From Streptomyces globosus (GTDB lineage Bacteria > Actinomycetota > Actinomycetes > Streptomycetales > Streptomycetaceae), in NCBI RefSeq assembly GCF_003325375.1, contig NZ_CP030862.1, positions 3,599,501 through 3,663,500 on the forward strand: a stretch of 64,000 bases of DNA. Direction: 5' to 3'. The notes under the pieces were generated by a model. It was given only the letters and a program-made list of their open reading frames with translations, had not been told where the DNA came from and did no database searches. Below are positions 16,858 to 26,018 of this stretch, piece by piece; position 1 is the first letter of the stretch; every line of letters begins with the position of its first letter. Both the position numbers and the translations under genes were made by a program.

Positions 16858-18153
16858 CTACGCGTCGATGATGACCTCGAACGCCTCGCCCTGCATGATG
16901 CGGTCGGAGGTCACCGCCCTCGCGAACTCGCGGCCCGCAGCGGAGTTGTCCGCCTCGTCGACATGGGCCCGGATACAGGGCGCGTTGGGCGGGGTGCCCC
17001 GGTCGACAGTCACGTTCGCCACGTCCCATACCCCGCCGACCTCGCGCGGGGTGATGTCGATACACAGGGCACCGTCGTTCCCTCCCTGCATCGACTTGGC
17101 GAACGGGTACTCGTCACAGGAGTCGTTGGGGATGCCCGTGGCGCCCCGGGGGAACTTGTACGGCCCACGGTCGCAGGTCAGGGCACGCCTGCCCTTGGCC
17201 TCCGGGTCAAGCGGGTCGACATACCACCGGTTCAGCAGGTGCCCGGGGGTGCCGAACTTGCCCGTGAGGTTCTTCTGCGCCCACTCATAGGCGACGGCCG
17301 CCCCCTTGTAGAGCGACCGGTGGAGTGTCACGTTGGCCGTGTGCCCGTCGACTATGCATCCGGGCGGCGATCCGTCCTTCGGTGAGATCTTGTCGTCACA
17401 GCGCACCTTGGGGCCGGGCCAGTCCAGGCGGGTGTTCACGGGCCGCCCACCGCCCGTGACGGTCTTGATGGTCCCGATCACGTGGTAGGAGGGCTGGACG
17501 ATCGTGTCGAAGCCCTTGCCGACGGACGAGCTGTAGGAGAGGGCGCCGTCCTCCCGGCTCTGGCCGTTCTTCAGGAGCACGGGTGCGCCGCCCCAGGCGG
17601 GTGCCCCCGCCGTGCACTGGCCGCTGCACGTGGCGCTCAGAGCCATCGTCACAGCGGCGATATTGGGCGTCATGTCGGTGACCTGGATCACGATGTCCTC
17701 CTTCCACTGTGCAGCGGGCAGGGAGTTCATGGCCGCTGCGGCGAAGACCAGGACATGGGCTTTTCCGTTCACCTTGCTGTCCTCGCCAAGGGTCACGTAC
17801 TCGGCCAGGTACCGCGTGCAGTACGCCTTGCGGGTTGAGGGGATGGGGTCGAACGGCTTGTCCGGGTCGTCCTTGAGGCAGAGGTCCGCCCCCGGGTTGG
17901 CGCGGGCCGCCCGGGGGGCTGCGGCGGGCAGAGCGGCAAGGGCGGAGGCGGTGGCCTGTCCCGTCTTGATGCAGGTCCAGGCCATTCCCTCGCGCCGGAG
18001 GTCGGGCCCGGTTTCCGTACAGTCGCCGTGGCCCTGGGGGACTGTACGGCTCGTGGGCGGTTGGGCGGCGGCCGGTTGGGTGCCCGCGGCGCACAGGGCT
18101 GCAGTGAGGGCGAGCGAGGCTAGCGCTGCCAGACCGCGTCTGATGTGTTTCAC
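16858..18153 (-). CDS. Secreted protein with NucA/NucB-type deoxyribonuclease domain
   Basis: A 431-residue exported protein. GTG 18153 is preferred over an upstream ATG because it begins the signal peptide (VKHIRRGLAALASLALTAAL...QPAAAQ) and has GAAGG upstream. The C-terminal third contains the NucA/NucB signature: NDSCDEYPFAKSMQGG near residue 340, followed by a conserved Cys-Ile-Asp strand and an Asn-rich region. In Bacillus, NucA/NucB are extracellular metal-dependent DNases. The ~300-residue N-terminal region is Cys-rich (about eight Cys outside the nuclease part), beta-rich and unrecognised; it may bind a target surface. The gene diverges from a secreted protein with a pore-forming-like region, suggesting a shared extracellular role. 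Nuclease activity is family inference. Confidence 0.82.
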   Translation of the reverse strand: MKHIRRGLAALASLALTAALCAAGTQPAAAQPPTSRTVPQGHGDCTETGPDLRREGMAWTCIKTGQATASALAALPAAAPRAARANPGADLCLKDDPDKPFDPIPSTRKAYCTRYLAEYVTLGEDSKVNGKAHVLVFAAAAMNSLPAAQWKEDIVIQVTDMTPNIAAVTMALSATCSGQCTAGAPAWGGAPVLLKNGQSREDGALSYSSSVGKGFDTIVQPSYHVIGTIKTVTGGGRPVNTRLDWPGPKVRCDDKISPKDGSPPGCIVDGHTANVTLHRSLYKGAAVAYEWAQKNLTGKFGTPGHLLNRWYVDPLDPEAKGRRALTCDRGPYKFPRGATGIPNDSCDEYPFAKSMQGGNDGALCIDITPREVGGVWDVANVTVDRGTPPNAPCIRAHVDEADNSAAGREFARAVTSDRIMQGEAFEVIIDA

Positions 18154-18247
18154 AGGTGGTCCCTTCCTCCGGCGGCCCCGTGGCGGGCACACCGAAGTTA
18201 TGGAACCGGGTAACTCTTGTTCATATCACTCGGGAACGCGACAGTTT

Positions 18248-18277
18248 TTGACCCCATTTGGCCAGTTGTGGCATAGA
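18248..18277 (+). promoter_or_regulatory. Candidate promoter of the secreted beta-rich protein
   Basis: TTGACC at 18248-18253 is followed after 18 bases by CATAGA (18272-18277), in an unusually A/T-rich gap of 197 bases between two divergent secreted-protein genes. The -35 is good and the -10 is mediocre. The start codon lies ~70 bases downstream. Confidence 0.42.
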
Positions 18278-18350
18278 CCTGTTGTTTCTGGCGGCGCTAG
18301 TTTCACTCACACTCACCTCACAGACCACGCTCAGCAGAGGAAAGGCAACG

Positions 18351-19619
18351 ATGCGCCGCACGACAACCCGCCTGGGCAGAGGGCTCGGAGCGCTCCTGGC
18401 CACCGCGGCGGCCTCCGTGGGCCTGGCCGCCACACCGGCCGCCGCCACCCCGGCCGCTTCCGGGCAGGCAGTCCAGCCCGGCCAAGCCTGCACCGCGGCC
18501 GATCTCGGTACCCGCCACCCGGTCATCAAGACGACCGAAGTCACCCCGACCATCACCCACTTCAAGGGCTGGTACGTCACCCAGGGCTCCACCGGCAGCC
18601 ATACCGTCACCACCAGCACCCAGACCACCATCTCGGTGTCTGTCGGCCTCAACGGCTCCGTTCAGGGAAGCTTCGCCGTCCAGGCCCTGGGCAGCGTCGG
18701 CGCGAGCCTGGGCTTGAACGTGCAGGTCAACTACGCCTCCACCAGCAGCGAGTCGAACTCCGTCTCCTGGAACTTCTTCGAGCCCGGCTACTACGGCCTC
18801 TACAAGGGCACCAAGAAGGTCACCGGCACCTACGGCAGCCTCAACTGCAACCGCATCCAACAGGGCGACGGCAGTTGGGCCCTGAAGTGGACCGAGGGCC
18901 CCGACAGCGGCAGCTACACCACCTACACCGCCCTCGAAGAAGGCGCGGTGCGCTGCGAGGACAAGGTGCCGGCCAACAGCATCATGGCCAAGGCCCAGGA
19001 CTTGCTGGACTGCGGCTCCCCCGCCGCCACCGCGAAGCACCCGGCGGGTCCCGTCCCCTCGGCCAAGGCCGACCAGGCCAAGCGCGACGCCGACAACGCC
19101 GCAACAGCGGCCGAGGCCGCCCGGAGCATGAAAGCCCTCCAGGCCGCCAAGCCCGCGCCCCGCGCCGCCCTGGACTGCCAACCCGGCGTCTACAAGATCG
19201 ACGTCCCCGGCAAGCCCCTGAACTGGAGCGCCCCCCTCCTGGCCAACGACGGCATCCGCCTGCGCGTATCCACATTCTTCAGCGCCCACCTGGACAACTG
19301 GCGCCTGTGCAACGTGACGGAGAACAACGGAGTCCTCGAGGCGTCCCTGTGGAACTGGGGCAACGGCGGATGCGCGACCATCCCGGCGGACATCGCCAAC
19401 CAGGAGCAGGCCTACCTGACGACAGCTGCCTGCGGAGAAGACGACCTCCAGCGGTTCTACATCTACCGCGACGTACCCGGCAGCTCGAAGATCGGCCTGC
19501 AGAACAAGTACACCGGCTCCATGATGGGCTACGACCGCTACGCGGACGGGGAGCTGATCCGCCAGTACTCCAGCGGCAGGCAGGACGGCACGGGTACGTA
19601 CACCCTGACCGCAGTCTGA
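18351..19619 (+). CDS. Secreted beta-rich protein with pore-forming-toxin-like region
   Basis: A 422-residue protein from ATG 18351, with GAGGAAAGG upstream and a signal peptide ending AATPAAAT. Residues ~80-135 alternate polar and non-polar positions (TTISVSVGLNGSVQGSFAV, GASLGLNVQVNYASTSSESN), the pattern of an amphipathic membrane-inserting beta hairpin as in aerolysin-type toxins, flanked by Ser/Thr-rich strands. Residues ~225-265 are an Ala/Lys helical linker. The C-terminal ~150 residues (LDNWRLCNVTENNGVLEASL, WNWGNGGC, RFYIYRDVP) look like a beta-trefoil or lectin-like module with paired Cys. No family can be named with certainty. It diverges from the nuclease gene 197 bases away. Toxin or adhesin function is inference. 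Confidence 0.78.
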   Translation: MRRTTTRLGRGLGALLATAAASVGLAATPAAATPAASGQAVQPGQACTAADLGTRHPVIKTTEVTPTITHFKGWYVTQGSTGSHTVTTSTQTTISVSVGLNGSVQGSFAVQALGSVGASLGLNVQVNYASTSSESNSVSWNFFEPGYYGLYKGTKKVTGTYGSLNCNRIQQGDGSWALKWTEGPDSGSYTTYTALEEGAVRCEDKVPANSIMAKAQDLLDCGSPAATAKHPAGPVPSAKADQAKRDADNAATAAEAARSMKALQAAKPAPRAALDCQPGVYKIDVPGKPLNWSAPLLANDGIRLRVSTFFSAHLDNWRLCNVTENNGVLEASLWNWGNGGCATIPADIANQEQAYLTTAACGEDDLQRFYIYRDVPGSSKIGLQNKYTGSMMGYDRYADGELIRQYSSGRQDGTGTYTLTAV

Positions 19620-19797
19620 CGAGCCCAAGCGATCTCCGGCTGGCTGGAAAGCGATCTTCAACCGCCTCTGTCCCGCCTGGCCAGGCGCACGGGTGAACAC
19701 CCTGGTACAGACGCCTTGAGAAAGGACATGGACGCACCCCGGCAAGCGGTTGGCTGGTGTCCTGGTGTGCTGCTCGACTGAGTGTCGGACCGATCCG

Positions 19798-21144
19798 TCA
19801 GGGAACGACGGCGGGCCATCGGCCGGTCAGAGCCTCCTCCACGTTGGCGCACAGCTCCAAGAGTTCGGCCCGCTCGCCGGGGTGGAGGTCTTGGGCGGCG
19901 ACGGTCGAGCGAACGCGAGCGAGGTTCTCGACGATGGGGTGGTGCTGCCCGGGTGCGGTGTGCCAGGCCAGTTCCCGTAGCAGCATCAGGATCCGGGCCA
20001 GGACCGAGGGGTCCGCGGCTCCGTACCGCAGTGGCTGGGCCACCACGAGGTGCAGGAGTTCCGCGAGCGTCGGGCGGCGAAGCACGACGCGGACGTCGCC
20101 GTGGCCGTCATGCAGGAGCCGGGGGGACAGGTCACGCTTCGCCAACCCACACAGCAGGGCGGAGCAGTGGGAGAGCGCGTGAACGGCGGTGGTGGGGTCG
20201 TTGACACCGGGAGAGAGCGCCTTGGTGGCGACGTCTGTGAGCTGGCGGAGTCCGAACCCGACATCCTGCTCATGGGTGCGTTCAGCCCCGGTGGTGAGGG
20301 CGTCGGCGCTCCGCCCCACCAGGATGCGGAGTGTGTCCGGCGTGAAGGGGCGGCCGGTGCGGGTCCAGGCCGCTCCGGCAGGGGTGCCGGCGACGAGTGA
20401 GCTCCCGGGGTTGCGGTCGATGAGGATGACGGCATCCGCTTCTACCGCAGCCGCGAGGAGAGCCTCCTCGTCGGCGGCGGTCAGGAATCCCGAGGTTCCG
20501 GCGGGAAGGGGCACCGCGTGGACCGGTGGCTCGGGTGGCGTGACGTATTCCGCGGGAGCGGGTCCGGATTCGGGGAGGACCCGGCGGATGGTGTCCTCGG
20601 TGTCGGTGTGGACGTCCCGCAGCATCGTTTCCACCCGGATCTTGCCGGCCAAGTGGGAGAGGAAGGCGACGAGGGCGAGCACGCTGGCCAGGGCGAGGAG
20701 GAAGGCCACGGTTACTGACAGCTGCGGCACGAACAGCGGCTGCCCGGTGCCCTCCGTCCGCACCGTGCGCAGCACGGTCAGCGTGTACGTGAACGTCGCC
20801 AGGAAGAGGGCCAGTGTGCGTTGGACGTACCGGTCCCGGTTGAACGTCCGCAGCAGACGCGGGGAGAACTGGCTGCTCGCGAGCTGCAGTGTCACGACGG
20901 TGAGCGAGAATGTCAACGCCGTGACGGTGATCATGGAGCCGGCGATCGATTCCAGCACGGTTCGGGCTGCTCCGGGCCCGCCGCCGAACAGGTAGGTGCT
21001 CAGGTAGGGCGGTAGGTGGTGCTGGATCCGCGCGTCGAGCCGGGGCAGTCCCACGCCTGCGGCGGCGGCGAGTACGACGCCGAGGGCCGGCAGCGGCCAC
21101 AGCTGGGCACGGAGGGCGTCGCGTGACACCGGAAACGAGACCAC
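19798..21144 (-). CDS. DUF2254 membrane protein
   Basis: A 448-residue protein from GTG 21144 with GAGGAG eight bases upstream. Residues 1-~180 hold four membrane helices; the region between the second and third carries the DUF2254 hallmark (SMITVTALTFSLTVVTLQLA, then SSQFSPRLLRTFNRD). After the fourth helix (LALASVLALVAFLSHLA) comes a cytoplasmic domain with EQDVGFGLRQLTDVATKALS and PGVNDPTTAVHALSHC, both typical of the family. The biochemical function of DUF2254 is unknown. It stands alone; the gap upstream is uninformative. Confidence 0.9.
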   Translation of the reverse strand: MVSFPVSRDALRAQLWPLPALGVVLAAAAGVGLPRLDARIQHHLPPYLSTYLFGGGPGAARTVLESIAGSMITVTALTFSLTVVTLQLASSQFSPRLLRTFNRDRYVQRTLALFLATFTYTLTVLRTVRTEGTGQPLFVPQLSVTVAFLLALASVLALVAFLSHLAGKIRVETMLRDVHTDTEDTIRRVLPESGPAPAEYVTPPEPPVHAVPLPAGTSGFLTAADEEALLAAAVEADAVILIDRNPGSSLVAGTPAGAAWTRTGRPFTPDTLRILVGRSADALTTGAERTHEQDVGFGLRQLTDVATKALSPGVNDPTTAVHALSHCSALLCGLAKRDLSPRLLHDGHGDVRVVLRRPTLAELLHLVVAQPLRYGAADPSVLARILMLLRELAWHTAPGQHHPIVENLARVRSTVAAQDLHPGERAELLELCANVEEALTGRWPAVVP

Positions 21145-21624
21145 GTGGCGTCTCCTCAGGTCGTGCGGTGTGGATCAGCGTTGCCGCAAGCCTTGCCGGG
21201 AAGCGGCGCAGACACGGCCGGCTGGGCTGTGGCAACCGGAAGATCCCCCGAACGGCGCCCGTGCCCGGTCTCCTCGCGGGGGAACCCGGACTGGGCTGCT
21301 GCTCGGTCACGCCGACCCTTCCCACGGCCCGTGGCACCACGCCCAGGGCACCCGCTCCGACGTCACGGAACGCCGCTGGCGAGAGAGGGGAGTAAGGAGC
21401 GGCTCACGCCGTTGTGAGCAGCAAGGAGACCCGGCCGGCGAAGGCGGCGCGCTTCCGCACGCTTGTGCTCGCCACGCTGCTGGGAGCCACCGCGGTCGCC
21501 GTCACGACTCGCGGCCGCGGTCCTGCCGTTGGTCTTTCTGCCGGTCTGGTCATCGCCGGCGACCGGCAATACTCCGGCGGGCGGGTCAACGGCCGCCTGG
21601 GCAACAGCTGAGGCGGACATCCGG
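21145..21624. other. Gap with a doubtful small frame
   Basis: A rightward frame at 21414-21611 begins like a small membrane protein (MSSKETRPAKAARFRTLVLA, then TLLGATAVAV), and a hydrophobic continuation (LPLVFLPVW) lies in a different frame. This could be a frameshifted relic, but there is no good ribosome site and no recognisable family. The rest of the gap shows nothing. Confidence 0.3.
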
Positions 21625-22680
21625 TCAGGGGCGGTAGCGGAGCAGCAGCATCGCCGCGTCGTCCCCGAGCGGCCCACCGACGTGCGCAGCGATGTCGCTG
21701 TGGAGCGCTTCCAGGGCGCGTTCCGGGCTGTCGGCCCTCAGCAGGTGCAGCCGGGAGGCGAGCGGATAGAACTCGCCCCGCCCGTCACGGGCTTCGCTGA
21801 CCCCGTCCGTGTACAGCAGGAGCTGGTCCCCCGGGTGGAACGCTGCGAGAAGCGTCTCGGGGCGCTCCGTCCCGGGGAACCCCAGGCCGAGTGGAGGTGC
21901 AGGCTGCCGCGGGGTGAGAAAGCGCGGTGTGCCGGCGGCAGCGAGAAACAGGGGGGATGGGTGGCCGTAGTTGAGGAGGGCTACGGTCCGGTCCTTCCGG
22001 ATCTCGGCGATGACCGCTGTGACGAAGCGCTCGCCGCTCAGGGTCCGGTTCATCGTCCTCTCCAGCCGGCTGCTCACCCCCGCGAGATCGAGCTCGTCGT
22101 GGGCCGCTTCCCGGAAGGCCCCGAGCACGTCCGCGGCCGTCTCCACGGCATCCAGTCCCTTGCCCTGCACATCGCCGACGATCACCCGGATGCCGCCGGG
22201 GGACGTCACCACCTCGTACAGGTCCCCTCCGATGTGGGCCTCCGCGACGGCGGCCGTGTACGAGACGGCGACACTCAGCTCGCCCGCGGTCCGGGGGACC
22301 GGGCGGAGCAGAACCCGTTGGGCGACCTCGGCGATCGAGCGGACACTGGCCAGTTCCGCCTCACGCCGCCGACGCATGGTCGCGGCGAGCAGGCCGGCGG
22401 CGGTGACGGCGGCCACCGAGACCAGCGCTGTGGTACCGCGCCGCCCCGGGAACAGCCTGTCGTACCAGCCGAGAGCAAGGCAGAGGCTCAACGCCAGCAC
22501 ACCGATCACAGCGGTGCGGCGTGGCCCGCCGGCGAGTCCCGCGAACGCAGGCCCCGTCGCCATGAGGGGCAGCAGCCCGACCGTGGGACCGACGGCAACG
22601 TCTGCGACGGTGACGACCGCCATGACGACATAGGGCAGGGACAGCAAGACGCGGTTCACAGCGAGTTGCTGGTCGGACAA
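21625..22680 (-). CDS. SpoIIE-type PP2C serine phosphatase with N-terminal membrane domain
   Basis: About 351 residues from TTG 22680, chosen because GGAGG lies six bases upstream and the hydrophobic domain starts right after it. Residues ~10-110 hold four to five membrane helices (LPYVVMAVVTVADVAVG, TALVSVAAVTAAGLLAATM). The cytoplasmic PP2C_SIG domain occupies the rest, with metal-binding and core motifs GGDLYEV, VGDVQGKGLDAVETA, LLLYTDGVSEARD and GDDAAMLLLR. Such membrane phosphatases dephosphorylate anti-sigma-factor antagonists and influence sigma-B-like or developmental programs in Streptomyces. No PAS, GAF or histidine-kinase-like domain is attached, so the signal is probably sensed by the membrane part. 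No anti-sigma or antagonist gene is adjacent. Confidence 0.9.
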   Translation of the reverse strand: MSDQQLAVNRVLLSLPYVVMAVVTVADVAVGPTVGLLPLMATGPAFAGLAGGPRRTAVIGVLALSLCLALGWYDRLFPGRRGTTALVSVAAVTAAGLLAATMRRRREAELASVRSIAEVAQRVLLRPVPRTAGELSVAVSYTAAVAEAHIGGDLYEVVTSPGGIRVIVGDVQGKGLDAVETAADVLGAFREAAHDELDLAGVSSRLERTMNRTLSGERFVTAVIAEIRKDRTVALLNYGHPSPLFLAAAGTPRFLTPRQPAPPLGLGFPGTERPETLLAAFHPGDQLLLYTDGVSEARDGRGEFYPLASRLHLLRADSPERALEALHSDIAAHVGGPLGDDAAMLLLRYRP

Positions 22681-23255
22681 GGTGCTCCTCCGGGCTCCGC
22701 TGTAGCTCGCCTGGACACTCAGCCTGTGCAACGGACTGCGCTGGAGTGGGTCTGCCCCTTCACGCAGTTGCCGAACCGCCGGCATGCGCTCCGGGCAGCT
22801 CCATGCCGTCGGCGGCCGAGTGCACGCTTCGCTTGTGGTGCGGCCACCACCGACCCCACGGCAGTGTCGCAGGCCAAACACCAGCCGATCGCGTCACCAC
22901 CATCGAGACCGGGCCGAATGCGGGCGCCTCTGCAGTCTCCGGCCCCTTCCGTGTCCGGTGACTGGTTCGATTGCGGTGGGCGCTCGGGGGTCCGCGTGGC
23001 CGGCGGTCTGTCCCGGACCGGGTGCAGCATTGCTCTGACTGCCCCGGCGATCGCTGTGTGCATTCCTGGGCATGGGTTCGGGGCTCGCGCGTTCTCCTGC
23101 GCGATGCCTCGCTGAGCAGCAACGGAAGACTCGGAGGGAGCAGGCGGCTGGGCTTGCCTTGTCCTTGGCCCCGGCGCGGCTCCGGCAGGAAGACGGAGTG
23201 AGGGTGAAGAAATGGTTCACGTAGCTGCCCGGTGCCCTGTCGGCTGGAGATCGCG
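22681..23255. other. Non-coding stretch before the chimeric gene remnant
   Basis: About 575 bases without a supported gene. A tiny frame at about 23206-23240 (VKKWFT and stop) could be a trace of a lost gene. The final bases before 23256 include a GGAG ribosome site belonging to the radical SAM head. Confidence 0.4.
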
Positions 23256-23390
23256 ATGCGTGTGATGCTGGTTCACCCGAGCGCCTTGATGTACTCGGAG
23301 ATCTTCCTTCGACTCGAGCCCCTGGGGCTGGAACGGGTGGCCGCGGCGGCGCGGGATGCCGGGCATGAGGTGCGCGTCGCTGTGCTCCCC
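23256..23390 (+). pseudogene. N-terminal head of a B12-binding radical SAM protein, truncated
   Basis: ATG 23256 has GGAG six bases upstream and begins MRVMLVHPSALMYSEIFLRL, followed by LGLERVAAAARDAGHEVRV. This is the start of a cobalamin-binding Rossmann domain as found in B12-binding radical SAM enzymes. Similarity stops near 23376, and the sequence switches to an unrelated acyltransferase tail in another frame. The radical SAM CxxxCxxC motif is absent. This is the 5' stub of a gene cut by a deletion. Confidence 0.72.
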
Positions 23391-24033
23391 CCTGGCGATG
23401 GTGACCGTCATGAACGCCTTCCTCCTCGACCGGGAGTTCCTCTACGGCCGGGTCTGGGAGAACGCCGACGACTTCGCCACCTTCGGCGCCTGCTGGATCC
23501 TCGGCATGGCCCACCGGGAGGGGCTGCTCAGGAAGATCCCGCAGTACGTGCTGCCGTCCCTCGCGCCACTGGTCATGGTGGCCGGCCTGTGGTACCTGCA
23601 GACCCGCCCGGTCGACCCGACCGTGGCCACCGACATCGAGTCCTGGCCGATCGCCCAGGCCCTGTGGTCCTTCGGCTTCGTCGCGATCCTGCTCCACGTC
23701 AGCCCCTCGTGGGAGCGGTGGCCCAGGCCGCTGGAGCGCTGGAACGGCCTCATCGGCCTGCTCAACGGACGCGCCGTCAGCTTCTACCTCTGGCACCAGG
23801 TCGCCCTGGTGGCCGCCATCCCGCTGATCGACCCGCTCTGGAGCGTGCCCTTCGTCTACGCGCACTTCCAGTGGCTGCTGTCCAGCCAGTGGTTCACGCT
23901 GCTGGTGGCGCTTCCGCTCGCCGGGCTGCTCGTGCTGGCCTTCGGCTGGGTGGAGGACCTGGCCGCCAAACGCCGGCCGCGGCTCCTGCCGTACGCGCGC
24001 CGCCCGCGGGGCAGGCGCCGGGCCGCGGGCTGA
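23391..24033 (+). pseudogene. C-terminal tail of an acyltransferase-3 family membrane protein
   Basis: From about 23391 the frame ending at 24033 encodes six or so hydrophobic helices typical of the acyltransferase-3/OafA family C-terminal half: FATFGACWILGMAHREGLL, LWSFGFVAILLHVSPSW, the conserved GRAVSFYLWHQVALV segment, and a final helix before a basic tail. The N-terminal half with the catalytic His and Arg helices is missing. It is joined, out of frame, to the radical SAM head. A start at ATG 23356 or ATG 23407 could express a fragment, but without the active site. Confidence 0.75.
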
Positions 24034-24043
24034 CACGGGCGTG

Positions 24044-24070
24044 GAGCCCGCCGGGGAGTCCGGCGGGCTC
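24044..24070. terminator. Bidirectional hairpin between acyltransferase tail and response regulator
   Basis: GAGCCCGCCGG (24044-24054) pairs perfectly with 24060-24070 across a 5-base loop. It lies between the converging ends of the acyltransferase remnant and the response regulator gene, whose TAG stop overlaps it. Confidence 0.75.
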
Positions 24071-24750
24071 TACGGCTCCCGCCGTGCCGTGACCAGGCCC
24101 GTCTCGTATGCGGCGATGACCGCCTGGGCGCGGTCGCGGACCCGGAGCTTGGCGAAGAGGGCGGTGATGTGGTTCTTCACGGTGGAGGTGCTCAGCCCGA
24201 GCCGGTCGGCTATCTCCGCGTTGTCCGAGCCGCCGGCGATCAGCCGCCACACGTCCCGTTCACGCGGCGTCAGCCCTTCGGCGGCTGACGGCACGGCGGG
24301 CGACGCCTCCCGGCGGTCGGGGGCCGTGACATGCGTGGAGATGAGCCGGGTCAGGAGCCTCGGGGCGAGGATCGCCTCGCCGTCGCGGACCACGCGCAGG
24401 GCGGCGACGAGGTCCTCGGGCGAGATGTCCTTCGGCAGGAAGCCGCACGCGCCGGCCCGCAGTGCGCCCACGACGTGTTCGTCCATGTCGAAGGTGCTCA
24501 GGGCCAGGACCCGGCAGTCCGGCAGTTCGGCGGCGAGCCGCCCGGTGGCCGCGATGCCGTCCAGGACCGGCATGCGGATGTCCATGACGACCACGTCGGG
24601 CCGGTGCTCGTGGGCGAGGCGGACCGCCTCGGCGCCGTCCGCGGCCTCGGCGACGACCCGGAAGCCGGGCTCGGGGGCGAGCATCAGGGCGAGGCCGCGG
24701 CGGACGAGCGGCTGGTCGTCGGCGATGAGGACCTTGACGGTCGCGCTCAC
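24070..24750 (-). CDS. NarL/LuxR-family response regulator
   Basis: A 226-residue regulator from GTG 24750, with GGAGG six bases upstream; the GTGA overlaps the stop of the kinase gene, so translation is coupled. The receiver domain (1-~120) shows the acidic pair in VLIADDQPLVRRG, the phospho-acceptor Asp in DVVVMDIRMPVLDG, the switch Thr/Ser in LALSTFD and Lys in LPKDIS. The C-terminal LuxR helix-turn-helix is complete (LTPRERDVWRLIAGGSDNAE, LGLSTSTVKNHI). It should activate or repress genes after phosphorylation by the adjacent kinase. The divergent MMPL transporter gene 330 bases beyond the kinase is the obvious candidate target, as in many actinobacterial kinase-regulator-transporter sets. 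Confidence 0.95.
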   Translation of the reverse strand: MSATVKVLIADDQPLVRRGLALMLAPEPGFRVVAEAADGAEAVRLAHEHRPDVVVMDIRMPVLDGIAATGRLAAELPDCRVLALSTFDMDEHVVGALRAGACGFLPKDISPEDLVAALRVVRDGEAILAPRLLTRLISTHVTAPDRREASPAVPSAAEGLTPRERDVWRLIAGGSDNAEIADRLGLSTSTVKNHITALFAKLRVRDRAQAVIAAYETGLVTARREP

Positions 24751-26018
24751 GCGTACGCCTCCTGACGGTCGGCGGGCAGGGGCAGACGGGCGCGGACGGC
24801 GAACCCCCCGTCCTCCGGTCCGGCCCGCAGGGTGCCGCCGTGGAGGGCTACGCGTTCCCGCATGCCCATGAGCCCGTAGCCGGATCCGCGTGCGGCGGGC
24901 CGGCCGGGGCGCGGGCCGTCGTCGGTGACGGTGACCTGCACCTCGTGGACGGCGAAGGTGAGCCGCACGTCGACGTGCGCGCCGTCGCCCGCATGCTTGC
25001 GGGCGTTGGTGAGCGCTTCCTGGACGATGCGGAAGACGGCGAGGGAGACACCCGGCGGGAGCGACCGCGGGTCGCCGTCGGTGGTGAGGGTGGTGGGCAG
25101 GCCGGCGCGGCGGCTGTCCGCGACGATGCGGTCGAGGTCGCCGATGCCGGGCTGCGGCGCGGTCGTCTCGCCGTCGTCGCTCTCGTCGCCGGCCCGCAGG
25201 ACGTCGAGCAGGTGGCGCATCTCGCGCAGGGCGGTGCGGCCGGAGCCCTCCAGGGTGACGAGTGCCTCGCGGGCCGTCTCCGGGGACCGGTCGAGGTTGG
25301 CGCGGGCGCCTCCGGCGAGGAGCTGCATCGTGGTCAGGTGGTGGGCGACGATGTCGTGCAGTTCCCGGGCGATGCGGCGCCGTTCGTCGGCGACGGCCCG
25401 CTCGGCGAGCATCCGCCGCTGGGCCTGGGCGTTGCGCTGCCAGCGGCCGACCGCGGCTGCGGCACCGGCCACGAACAGCGCGGAGGCGGCGTTGGGGACG
25501 AAGTCCGCGAGGGAGGGCGCGGGCACGCCCGGGCGGGCGAAGTGGAGCACCGCGACGCAGCCGGCGGCGGCCGCGGCGCCGACCGCGGCACGGTGGTGGC
25601 GCAGGGCGGTGTAGAGGGCGACGACGGTGGCGGCCCCGTAGTGCTGGCCCACGGAACTGGACCAGGTCAGCGCCGTGTTCGCCGCGAGGACGCACGCGAG
25701 GACGGCCAGGGGCGCGCGGCGGCGCCCCAGCAGGAACAGCGAGGCGGCGACCGTGATCAGGCATCCGGACAGCGGTACGTGTCCCCGGTCCATCTGGATG
25801 GTCGCGGTGAAGCCCACCAGGTCGACGGCCGCGGCGCCGACGGCGACGAGTCCGTCCTGCCGGCTCCACAGTGCCGTCCTTCCGCATCGGCTCCTCCCCG
25901 TCCCGGCCCTGCCGGGGGGCTTCCCGGCCGTGTTGTCCGGGAGCCCGGGGCCGGACGCGCCGGTGCCCGGCCGGTCCGGTGCCCGGCCGGGGCGCGTTCC
26001 GTCCGCGCGCCGTCCCAT
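24747..26018 (-). CDS. Sensor histidine kinase (HisKA_3 type)
   Basis: About 423 residues from ATG 26018, with GGAGG five bases upstream. A Pro/Gly-rich N-terminal tail of ~70 residues precedes about five membrane helices (DGLVAVGAAAVDLVGF, CLITVAASLFLLG, APLAVLACVLAANTALTW). The dimerisation helix holds the phospho-accepting His in RRIARELHDIVAHHLTTM. The ATPase domain has the N box EALTNARKHAGDG, a G1 box DDGPRPG and a G2 box GSGYGLMGMRERV. No extracellular sensor domain is visible, so it likely senses within or at the membrane, as intramembrane-sensing NarL kinases do. It is translationally coupled to its regulator and diverges from the MMPL transporter. Confidence 0.93.
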   Translation of the reverse strand: MGRRADGTRPGRAPDRPGTGASGPGLPDNTAGKPPGRAGTGRSRCGRTALWSRQDGLVAVGAAAVDLVGFTATIQMDRGHVPLSGCLITVAASLFLLGRRRAPLAVLACVLAANTALTWSSSVGQHYGAATVVALYTALRHHRAAVGAAAAAGCVAVLHFARPGVPAPSLADFVPNAASALFVAGAAAAVGRWQRNAQAQRRMLAERAVADERRRIARELHDIVAHHLTTMQLLAGGARANLDRSPETAREALVTLEGSGRTALREMRHLLDVLRAGDESDDGETTAPQPGIGDLDRIVADSRRAGLPTTLTTDGDPRSLPPGVSLAVFRIVQEALTNARKHAGDGAHVDVRLTFAVHEVQVTVTDDGPRPGRPAARGSGYGLMGMRERVALHGGTLRAGPEDGGFAVRARLPLPADRQEAYA

